From: Linnemannia hyalina
Lineage: Eukaryota; Mortierellomycota; Mortierellomycetes; Mortierellales; Mortierellaceae
Direction: 5' to 3'
Assembly: GCA_019671135.1 (NCBI GenBank)
Contig: JAHRHY010000031.1
Span: 1 to 64,000 of the forward strand
Length of the DNA: 64,000 bases
In this document: one piece after another, positions 42,460-50,956 of the stretch
How positions within the stretch are numbered: position 1 is the stretch's first letter
How the letters are laid out: every line of letters begins with the position of its first letter
Notes under the pieces: generated by a model
Databases searched by the model: none
Told to the model about the DNA's origin: nothing
Seen by the model: the letters and a program-made list of their open reading frames with translations, nothing else
Translations under genes and position numbers: made by a program

Positions 42460-43090
42460 GTTTTTGGATATGAATAATATGGATTGTACTTGTGGTATGG
42501 TGGGTGTGAATGAGTTTTCAGTTTATGTGTGGTAGATTGCAGCTGCTTAGTACACTGATATAAAGAATTGCAATAAAAGATGGTTGTATAGGTATGGATG
42601 GTTGTATAGATATGGATAATTGTTGGTTGGTTACTAGATAAAGATTAAGCAAGAGGGAAGTGGACTCCTTTATTTATACTAATTCAGGAACACTGCCACA
42701 ATGGACATTAATAGCGCTTGCTTATTAGCACTGCTTGGCGCTTAGTAACAAAAGAGTTTTAAAAAGGCATCTAAGTGGTTAATAATGTAGTGTTCCTCGT
42801 ATGACGTAGATCTTGCTTATTAAGACTGCTTGGCATTAAAGACGGGGTTTAAAAATGGTTAAGAATGTAGTATTATTTTATGACGTAGGTTTGTACATGT
42901 GTTTATCCTCTGTGTTAAATAAAAAGGAATGCTGTAGAATAGCATAGAATAGCATCCGATCTACTACAATAATACCATGGCTTTTAATAATAGATACCGG
43001 TGCATATTAGCGTCTTGGCAGTTAATACCGTATCTTAAAGCTGACTAAATAGGCCATGTATGTCTATTCTTTTAAAAACCTGCAATAAGT
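42460..43090. promoter_or_regulatory. Intergenic region between composite 2 genes
   Basis: Same sequence as 23442-24072 in composite 1. It is expected to carry the accessory gene promoter and the transposase 3' end; no element-specific motif was identified. Confidence 0.4.
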
Positions 43091-44380
43091 CTACAGATTA
43101 CCATTAACATCCATTTGTCGCTTCGTACCTCTAAGCTCAATGGAAAGACCGGGTTGCATTATTACTGCTTGATCCATTGGTGTGTCCTCATCAACATTAA
43201 CATCAACATCACCATGAAGATTAATACCAAGAAATTTGTTCTGGAGTTGTGCCATTGTATTTCCATCCTCCACTAGCGCACCAACATCAACATATCCCAT
43301 TGGTTGCTCAACGTCGTTCTCTGTCGTCGGATACTCGAATCCTTCGCGAAGCCAAGCTGTATGAATTGGTTCTGCAGAAATCTTCAACAAAGCAACCATC
43401 TTTTTCATGTTTAAGAGTAACAAAGATAACTTCAACTGCAAATTATATGTTTGTTTCTTATCCACCAACACAGGAGTACGGTTGTTGTGTTTCTCAAATG
43501 TGGAACCAAGGTCTGCAAACAGAGATTCCATCTGCGAGCGGAAACTACCAAAGGTGGTATTGTATAACGCTTCTTCCTGTGTAAGTTCCTTGTTCTTCTG
43601 TTTACGGTATGGATGAGCGAAATTTTGGACTTTAAGAGTATCAGACTCATCTATAAGCCTCCTTAAGAACTGTGGATACCCTCCATCGAGAGCAATGCAA
43701 TCCATCTCATGCACTCTCTTGTCCAACTTCATCGTTAGCAGCATTGTTCCATCAGCATTGTTCTTGCAAGATGCAGATTTGGAGACAAATAAGGCCATGC
43801 CATTACAATCCATTGCTACCTGTGTGCGTAACCCTGACTTTTTCAGCTTGTAAGAGTACATATCAGCACTGCTCTCACCTTTGTATGTTGCTCTTGTATC
43901 ATGACCATCAAGATGCAATGTAACATGCTTAAATAATGGAGGATTCTTTTCCTTTGCAGACAATAGGCGTATTTTAATTGTGGAGAACATTGTTGCAATA
44001 CAGTTGGTGATGTACTTGTTGTGCAAAGTATATTCTTTCTTATAAAACACAGAGTGCATTGCATGAAAACTACTTTTTGGCATGTGTGGTTCCATTGCTT
44101 CCATAGACAGTCCTTTGACAAGATGATAGAGCATTAAAAGACCTTTCTCCACTTCTTTGTATGGACCAGGATACTTAACCTTTGGCCAGATGTCAACAAG
44201 AAAGAAGTACACTGGAATAGGACCAAGGCGTCGATTTAGGGTTTCTTTTATTTCTGGCATATACCCAATTTCCTTGCTTACAGTACGATGATTATTACGT
44301 GGTGTAATTGTTGGCCATCCAGCGTTGAGGAAAGTCCAATGGTCATCAAGCAGTTGTTGGAAGTGTTTTGTTAGATCCAT
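43091..44380 (-). CDS. DDE transposase-like protein of composite 2
   Basis: 429 residues from MDLTKHF. It differs from the composite 1 copy by a Gln for Lys at residue 8 (HFQQL) and little else. Asp158, Asp232 and Glu285 are present. The frame is intact, and this copy shows a clean insertion with target duplication, so it is the best candidate in the window for an active transposase of this family. An upstream Met at 44470 is in frame but gives a hydrophobic leader unlikely to be part of the protein. Confidence 0.82.
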   Translation of the reverse strand: MDLTKHFQQLLDDHWTFLNAGWPTITPRNNHRTVSKEIGYMPEIKETLNRRLGPIPVYFFLVDIWPKVKYPGPYKEVEKGLLMLYHLVKGLSMEAMEPHMPKSSFHAMHSVFYKKEYTLHNKYITNCIATMFSTIKIRLLSAKEKNPPLFKHVTLHLDGHDTRATYKGESSADMYSYKLKKSGLRTQVAMDCNGMALFVSKSASCKNNADGTMLLTMKLDKRVHEMDCIALDGGYPQFLRRLIDESDTLKVQNFAHPYRKQKNKELTQEEALYNTTFGSFRSQMESLFADLGSTFEKHNNRTPVLVDKKQTYNLQLKLSLLLLNMKKMVALLKISAEPIHTAWLREGFEYPTTENDVEQPMGYVDVGALVEDGNTMAQLQNKFLGINLHGDVDVNVDEDTPMDQAVIMQPGLSIELRGTKRQMDVNGNL

Positions 44381-44541
44381 AATAATATTTATGTATTGGA
44401 TTGTCATGACGTTAACCAACAATAACAATTTTTTAAAAAGGCTTATACTTAACTGCATACACAACAGCATGTAGGATGGTATCTATCATACAGCAAGCAC
44501 ATAGTTGAGAATACAAATATATTTTTATATTTTATTCGGTA

Positions 44542-45035
44542 GCAGCCCCTTCATGTGCAGAGGATATAAAAAGGCATATAAAAAATATCCAAAGCCCAAG
44601 GAACGGAGTGTTTACTTCCATAACTGACATATCTCTTCATAGTGGGCAACAGAACACAGAATAAAATAGCAATAGACAGCACATGTTTTTTTAAAATGTA
44701 ATCTCTCCCCTGTATTTCGCCCCAAAGATACAGTTGAGAGTACAAGTGCTTTAGATGATGACATACAAGAACTACTCTGGCGAATCTTGCAGTGAGGGTT
44801 ACAGGTTAATAGTAGATGGACATATTCAAGAGTGTGGTGTGCGAAAAATAAGAAGACTTTGTTGTTTGGAGAATAGGTTGGTGTTTAGTAGGATAGTTAA
44901 ACAAAAAATGTTACAATGGTTGTCTTATATGCTTGGTATCATATATACATTCTCATCCCATAGTCGCTATGGATATTGTCGAGATCTACAGAGATGTAAC
45001 AAACACCATATGATAACTTGGACCTGAAAGGCCTC
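44542..45035 (-). repeat. U unit, right copy of composite 2
   Basis: 494 bp, same as the left copy of this composite including the GCAGCCCC start, and ending GGCCTC directly before the repeated CTTTGCAG. The interior before it ends TTTTATTCGGTA, as at 25523 and 47935. Confidence 0.88.
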
Positions 45036-45521
45036 CTTTGCAGCCAGATAAGGGTTGGGCGGAACGACCCAACGGTTGTCAATCTCGAAATCTCCCCGGC
45101 CATCGATCCTGACTGTCCTTCCATCCATGCGGCGCCGGTACTGCGGATATCCATTTGGTCCGTTTGTGGTGGTTGCGAGGAAGGGCTTGGGATAGCCTTT
45201 GGTACACACGCCGTTCTCCATGCATGGAGAGTTCCTGTTTGCCGGTCCACATGGGCCATGGATCATGGATTTCACAACAGTCTCATAGGCGGCCGGATGA
45301 GTTGCAGGGTCAGGAATCTCGGCAGAAATGTATTTGTCGTAGTCCTCAGGCAATCCAGGCTTGTGCTCGGGGCTCATGATGAGCAGAATGTGTGCATGGG
45401 GGAGTCCACGCTTCTGGAACTCAATGACATGAATCATGCCGACGACCTTTCCGAGGACATGGTTTTTCAACAGATCATGCAGGAGTTCCTTCAGCTTGAT
45501 GTGAAAGACGCGGGTCGTGCA
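45036..45521 (-). pseudogene. Helitron A Rep, N-terminal fragment with HUH motif
   Basis: The minus strand gives CTTRVFHIKLKELLHDLL, then VIEFQKRGLPHAHILLIM containing the His-Ala-His (HUH-type) motif, the GPCGPANRNSPCMENGVCT cysteine segment and KGYPKPF, before composite 2 interrupts at AAK. Rep proteins of Helitrons normally have several hundred residues before this point, including a TCNPxW-type motif; none is found upstream. Homology starts abruptly inside the zinc-knuckle ORF, so the Rep was already N-terminally truncated before the composite inserted. Confidence 0.82.
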
Positions 45522-45976
45522 GCGAGGATACTCTCGTCCGAAACGGTGTCAAAGATGGTTTTGAGGTAGTCGCAGTTGTTGGAGTGACGCTTCTGGGAAT
45601 GGCTGATCCTTGCACTTGTCGTTTGCTTCCCTTTAAAGTATGGGCAGCGACGACTTGTTGACCTTTGGTGATCGTTTCCACGGCACCTGCTACACCTGCT
45701 AATAGGGGAAGAGGAGGAGGAAGAAGAAGCGATTGCATTGGGTGTGGTGATAGTGCTATTGATGGGAAGCGAGGAAGGAGAGGAGGGAGTGGTAACAGTA
45801 GATTTAGTGGCAGCCGTACGCCTGGTGGTGGTAAGGGAAGAGAACCTGACGGACTTGGTGGGCTGCGACCTTGTTGAGTTCGTCGCTCTAACCCGCTTGT
45901 ATCCTGTAAAGGCTGTAGTTGAAGAGGTATCGATACTGGAGGTGGAGGTAAGAGGAGCACGGCGAGTGGAAGGCAT
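45491..45976 (-). CDS. Helitron A zinc-knuckle protein 2 (161 aa)
   Basis: Ser/Thr-rich protein starting MPSTRRAPLTSTSS with a CSRCRGNDHQRSTSRRCPYF knuckle (C-x2-C-x4-H-x7-C) near residue 95. It ends soon after IFDTVSDESILA, where the sequence crosses into Rep-derived DNA in another frame. It is a shortened relative of the 336-residue protein at 46421-47431. It may be a DNA- or RNA-binding accessory of the Helitron, but the function is not known. Confidence 0.6.
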   Translation of the reverse strand: MPSTRRAPLTSTSSIDTSSTTAFTGYKRVRATNSTRSQPTKSVRFSSLTTTRRTAATKSTVTTPSSPSSLPINSTITTPNAIASSSSSSSPISRCSRCRGNDHQRSTSRRCPYFKGKQTTSARISHSQKRHSNNCDYLKTIFDTVSDESILAARPASFTSS

Positions 45977-46420
45977 GTTGAATGGTGACAGATGTGATGA
46001 AAATGAAATTTGGAGTTGTGGCTGATGAAAGACTGTAGTTAGGAATAAAGGGGCAAAAAAAAAAAAAAAAAAAAAGCACAAAAGCGAGGAAAAGAGTAGC
46101 AGCAAGTTATTAGAGAAGAAAAGGTTGTTGCTGGAGGATTCTAGAGGTTCTAGAGGACTCCCACTTTGCTTATTTAGCATTTCTTGGTCAGCAGATCCTC
46201 CTAGGGGACACGCACTTCGCTTTCTGTGGGATACGCATACGCACTTTTGCTTAGTCAACATCAATCAACAACAATGGGAGGTGGAAATTTAGTGGCGTTC
46301 GTCAGGCACACACACAGCACATACGATAGACATAATACAATCATGTGATTTAGGAACGATTGATTGATTGTGACTGCGAACTATATCAGGTGATCACTAC
46401 AGTCGCTTTGTATTATTAGA

Positions 46421-47431
46421 TTAGTTCTGTAATACAGCTGAAAGTAATAGTTGTGATGAACAGGTGGGACATACAATGGCCATGCATCCAGAAGCAGTAT
46501 CCATGGTGGAGGGCATTGGAGAGGTCCACTCGGGCAACAAAGTGCTTGAAGTGCTTGCATGACTGGAAGAGGAGCTTTGTGTTGATATGACTTGTGTTAA
46601 TGGCCTCTGCAGATCATCCTCGCTTTCATCGTCGAGTTGGATTGACTCCGAACTGGAAACGCTTTTCCAACCTGGGCGCCGCCTTATGAGCGGCTCATCC
46701 TTGCTATTGCTATCCTCATAATCATCCACCACAATGGTAGACTGACTTGTTGTGTTTGGATCCTGATCCTGAACGACCTCAGCGAATGCAGCGAGGTCAT
46801 CGTCGTTGTCGTCTATGATCGATTCGTCCTCGCTATCATTAACATCCACCACAATGGTAGACTGACTTGTCGTGTTTGGATCCTGATCCTGATCGACCTC
46901 AGCAAGTGCAGCGAGGATGTCGTCGTCTGAGATGGTGTCAAAGATGGCTTCATAGTAGTTGACGCTGTAGGAATAATGCTTTTGAGTATTGTTGATCCTT
47001 GCACTTGTCGTTTGCTTCCCTTTATAGTATGGGCAGCGTCGACTCGTCGATCTTTGGTGGTCGGTTCCACGACACTTGGAACACCTGCTGATGGAGGAAG
47101 ACGGGGAGGAGGAAGAGGGAGAGGAGGAAGAGTAAGGAGTAATGGCCTTGGGTTTGGGTTTAGTGTTATTGATGGTGCGGCGCTTGATGGAGCGCTTGGT
47201 GTGTTTGGTAGGAAGAGAGTAGGGAGCGAAGGAAACAGAGGGAGCGGTAGCAGTAGAGCTGGTGGCAGTGTGCCGGGCGGAAAGGGGAGAGAACGTGACC
47301 GACTTGGTCATCTGCGACCTTGTTGAATTCATTGCCTTGGTTCGTTTATATCCTGTAAAGGTCGCAGGGGGAGAGACATTGGAGGTGGATGTTGAAGTAA
47401 GAGCGACACGGCGAGAGCGAGTGGAAGGCAT
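46421..47431 (-). CDS. Helitron A zinc-knuckle protein 1 (336 aa)
   Basis: Starts MPSTRSRRVALTSTSTS after an A-rich tract (47450-47475). A CSKCRGTDHQRSTSRRCPYY knuckle lies near residue 118, followed by an acidic segment with two near-identical stretches (EVDQDQDPNTTSQSTIVVD and EVVQDQDPNTTSQSTIVVD) and a Cys pair, CPTC, near the end. The same protein, with one residue changed, is at 59700-60710. The N-terminal halves of proteins 1 and 2 are clear duplicates within the Helitron. Such knuckle proteins occur in other Helitron-like elements; the role is inferred as nucleic-acid binding. Confidence 0.65.
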   Translation of the reverse strand: MPSTRSRRVALTSTSTSNVSPPATFTGYKRTKAMNSTRSQMTKSVTFSPLSARHTATSSTATAPSVSFAPYSLPTKHTKRSIKRRTINNTKPKPKAITPYSSSSPSSSSPSSSISRCSKCRGTDHQRSTSRRCPYYKGKQTTSARINNTQKHYSYSVNYYEAIFDTISDDDILAALAEVDQDQDPNTTSQSTIVVDVNDSEDESIIDDNDDDLAAFAEVVQDQDPNTTSQSTIVVDDYEDSNSKDEPLIRRRPGWKSVSSSESIQLDDESEDDLQRPLTQVISTQSSSSSHASTSSTLLPEWTSPMPSTMDTASGCMAIVCPTCSSQLLLSAVLQN

Positions 47432-47923
47432 GCTGGCTACTGACAGATTAAAAAAAAAAAAAAAAAAAAAAAAAGAGAGAGGTAAGGAAAGGAAAGGAAA
47501 GGAAAGGAAATATTCTTGTCCGAAAAAAAGAGAAAGAAAAAGCCATCGGCTCTACTCTCTACATTCTCCATTTCCGCATTTTTAACATGCTTACCGGCAG
47601 ATCAGTTTACCGGTATGGCTCTCATTCCGCATTTTAACATGCTTACCGGAAGATCTGCTTACCGGTAGATCTGCTTACCGGTATGGCTCTCATCGCATCC
47701 CACATCCATCTATCATTTTCTCATTTTTAATTAACTTTCATTTTAATTAACTTTAAGCTAAAAAAAAAAACGCACACAACACACACAAACACTTACACAC
47801 ACACTACATATACACCATATACACACCATACACACACCACAACACCATGAGAAAGAGAAAGAGGGAACATCACATGATTTACGATAAGTCAGGTGATGGA
47901 GATAACGATTTTGTATTAGTAGA

Positions 47924-48429
47924 TTTTATTCGGTAGCGGCCCCTTCATGTGCAGAGGATATAAAAAGGCATATAAAAAATATCCAAAGCCCAAGGAACGG
48001 AGTGTTTACTTCCATAACTGACATATCTCTTCATAGTGGGCAACAGAACACAGAATAAAATAGCAATAGACAGCACATGTTTTTTTAAAATGTAATCTCT
48101 CCCCTGTATTTCGCCCCAAAGATACAGTTGAGAGTACAAGTGCTTTAGATGATGACATACAAGAACTACTCTGGCGAATCTTGCAGTGAGGGTTACAGGT
48201 TAATAGTAGATGGACATATTCAAGAGTGTGGTGTGCGAAAAATAAGAAGACTTTGTTGTTTGGAGAATAGGTTGGTGTTTAGTAGGATAGTTAAACAAAA
48301 AATGTTACAATGGTTGTCTTATATGCTTGGTATCATATATACATTCTCATCCCATAGTCGCTATGGATATTGTCGAGATCTACAGAGATGTAACAAACAC
48401 CATATGATAACTTGGACCTGAAAGGCCTC
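47924..48429 (-). mobile_element. Remnant of a third U-composite (right U unit plus 12 bp of interior)
   Basis: 47924-47935 is TTTTATTCGGTA, the same interior end as in composites 1 and 2. The canonical 494-bp U follows (47936-48429). To the left, the composite stops at the 5' end of Helitron A; the complement reads CGAATAAAA then TCTAC, and in an intact composite the next base would be T, a standard Helitron A|T target. To the right, U abuts gypsy B in its gag region. The rest of the composite is predicted on the far side of Helitron B. Confidence 0.78.
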
Positions 48430-48449
48430 CCAAGCAGTACTACCATCGG

Positions 48450-50719
48450 ATGAAGAGGTTGATGGATGTGTACCAAGTCAAGGACTTACCCAAGTTCGCT
48501 GATTTGTTATTCTTGCTGCAGAGAGCGGTCGACCCGAGCGTTCTTACGATGATCTTGTTGCAGAAGCGCATTGCGGTCCTTGAGGGGATGCTGGGTGTGG
48601 CACCTGATGAAACAACCTTCGAGTCTTATATGGACAGTTTGCAGCATATGCAGGGACCCGCAGACAGTGATGAGTGGGCACCGGTTATTTTGGAGAGGAG
48701 ACGATTGACCGGGGCTGCAGATAACGAAGCAGCGAGGCAGGCCCAGAGTTTAAAGGATAAGCTCATCAACCAGCAGAAGAGGGCAGCGGCAGCAGCAACG
48801 CTTGCGACGACAAGTGGAACGCGTGTCGGGGGGACTACTGGTGGTAGCATCAACCAAGTTCCTACAGCGGGTGATAGTTCGGTCCAGAAGGGGAATGCTG
48901 GATTCGGCGGTCAACGTGGCGCCTTCGGTAATGGTAGTGGTTCTGGTGCGCCTAGAGGTCGAGGAGGTAGTCATGGTCGTGGAGGTTACAAGAGGAACTT
49001 CAACCGTGGACACCATCCTTATCCTGGCAGAGGAAACAGCAATGGTAAGCTAAACCACACTGTTGAGTATGATGATGCATCTGAAGAAAAAGTTGAAGTA
49101 GATGGTGGTGAGATGTCTGTTGTCGACCAAGATGTCGTTGAGATGAGTAACGAAAATGGTGACGTCACCGAAGTCGAACATGACCGCATGACTAACGACG
49201 CGTCTTTCATTCTGCATTCCAAACAGGTGGAAACAAGCAGTGAGATGCAACAAACTGATGTACATGAACTGGAGGAGCAGTCGCACAGTTTAACAGAAGT
49301 AGTCATAGTGAATGAAACAACAACTGACGAGAAGAATGTCAGTGACATCAACCCACGGAGTGAAACAGTGAAGAAGAGAAAGAAGAAAAAGAAGAATGCA
49401 AAGGGTATTGCGAAAATCGAATTGAAGAGCAAACTGCGTGGTGAATCCGGTTTGGGTATGAGAGTTCATGTAGGTCCATTGCCGATGCATCCTCTCGACG
49501 GGGGGGAAGGTAGCGGTGATGCTAAAGTGGCTGTCGACCAAGCAAAGGTGAAGTATGGAGCTATGGGCATTGTTAAAGAAGGAAGAGATAATGCACTGGC
49601 CGAGTACAACATCGAGGATGTAGTAGACGACGAGTACCTAAGGGCCTTCGAAAGATTTTCAATTAGTGATAACCCAGTGTCAGACGCATGTGATGGTTAC
49701 CCATTATTCTCCTTTGGAGAGAAGGACTTTGAGTTAGTACACAAGCACTATGGTTCAAGTAAACGAAAACATCAGCCGGATAATCGACTGTTTGTTCCTG
49801 TTTATCTTAATCAAGAGCGACATCTTGCACTCATTGATACTGGTGCCACACATTCATTTATTAGTGCAGCTGTAGTCAAAAAGTATTCTATTCCGGTTAA
49901 ACCAATGGAAGGATACATTGAATTAGCTGACTCGTCTGTCATTAAACGCGTTGGAGAAACGGAAAACGTAGAGATTGTCTGTGGACAGAATGTGCTTAGC
50001 GCGCCATATGAGGTTATTGAACAGAGTCATGCAGTTACCATTGGCATGGATCTCTTTCACCGCTATGGATTCAATATCGTTGGACTACCCGATGCAGATG
50101 AGTCGTCTGGATGGATGCCAGCGCCAGTTGAAGACGAAAAGCCCACGCTGATACCTCTCACGATTCCAGAACGAGAAAAGACGCAGGAATTTATTGCGGA
50201 AAAGGACGCGTTCATGAAGAGTATAGAAGAGTCGCTGAGGTTAAACGCCAAGATTCCAAATACAAGTCATTGTACTATACCTGAAATGAAGGTGTATTTG
50301 CCAGTCCCTGATAACGTTATCCTCTACCGCAGACCTAAAGTATTTGCTGCATCGCAAATGCCGGTTCTTGATGAAGCAATCCAGAATTGGCTGAAGGATG
50401 ATGTAATTACATTAGCACCTGCAGGTAATGCACACAACAACACATTAACGCTAGCGGCTAAGAAAGATGCTAACGGAAACAAGACTCTCTACCGAGTGTG
50501 CTTGGATCCGCGGCCCTTAAACGCGCACCTACCCAATGATAATTTTCCGGTACCACTTATATCAGACATCATGCAATTTGCTGGAGGCAATGCAGTGTTC
50601 TCGACTGTGGACCTAAAGCAGGCGTATCATCGATTACCAATCCATGAAGAAGATCAGCCGTTGACGGCATTTATGCATAACGGGATTCAATATATGTTCA
50701 AGAAGGCTCCTTTTGGATT
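48450..50719 (+). pseudogene. gag-pol: Gypsy B Gag-protease-RT, first half
   Basis: A single frame runs from the truncated gag through protease into RT. Gag has RDEGMLGVAP-like helices, then a Gly/Arg-rich box (APRGRGGSHGRGGYKRN, about 48950-49030) where a CCHC knuckle would be expected; I see no CCHC. A long acidic linker follows (49060-49700). The protease has ALIDTGATHSFISAA (Asp-Thr-Gly). RT begins at VYLPVPDNVILYRR and includes YRVCLDPRPLNAHLP and FSTVDLKQAYHRLPI. The frame leaves gypsy B at FGLK where gypsy C inserted. The Met at 48450 is internal; the frame is open to the U junction. Confidence 0.85.
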
Positions 50720-50724
50720 GAAGC

Positions 50725-50931
50725 TGCAACAGGCGAAGACTGGGACAGAGAAGTATAGAACGGGGACGAGAGTTGAAGCAGTGATGATTGATGTTATTAC
50801 TATGGTACAACTAAATATATATACAAAGTCGCCAACTAGGTTTCTAGGTGTAGTGTCATAGTGAGTCAGAGATGATAGAGAGTGACAAGGAATGACTAAC
50901 TAGAGAGCAATGATAAACCTAATATGTTGCA
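50725..50931 (-). repeat. Gypsy C 3' LTR
   Basis: 207 bp, identical by eye to 56077-56283. The polypurine tract lies next to it at 50932-50943 (AAGAGGGGAAGG on the coding strand). Confidence 0.92.
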
Positions 50932-50956
50932 CCTTCCCCTCTTAAAAAAAAATCCG

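Larger units (their letters stand above)
39230..45035 (-). mobile_element. U-composite 2, inserted in Helitron A
   Basis: 5806 bp with the same plan as composite 1. It is flanked by a direct repeat of CTTTGCAG (39226-39233 and 45036-45043), which is single in the empty site of Helitron B (complement at 62086-62093). If the element starts with GCAG, the duplication is the 4-bp CTTT. Both terminal U units are full length, nearly identical, and share a GCAGCCCC start that no other U has. Confidence 0.9.
36561..47923 (-). mobile_element. Helitron A, interrupted by U-composite 2
   Basis: On the minus strand it begins TCTACTAATACAAAATCG (47923) and ends CTAG (36561-36564) followed by T, as Helitrons do. 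A GC-rich hairpin lies 8 bases before the end. It encodes two zinc-knuckle proteins, part of a HUH Rep, and a PIF1-like helicase. Composite 2 splits the Rep/helicase frame. Without composite 2 it is about 5.56 kb. Nearly identical sequence in the opposite orientation starts at 59208. Confidence 0.88.

Noticed and set aside
39226..45043. Assigning the U-composite to hAT because of the 8-bp repeat CTTTGCAG
   Set aside because: The solo U at 29914 shows only 3-5 bp, the first bases of U vary (GCGG or GCAG), and the transposase motifs resemble DDE_Tnp_4 more than hAT.
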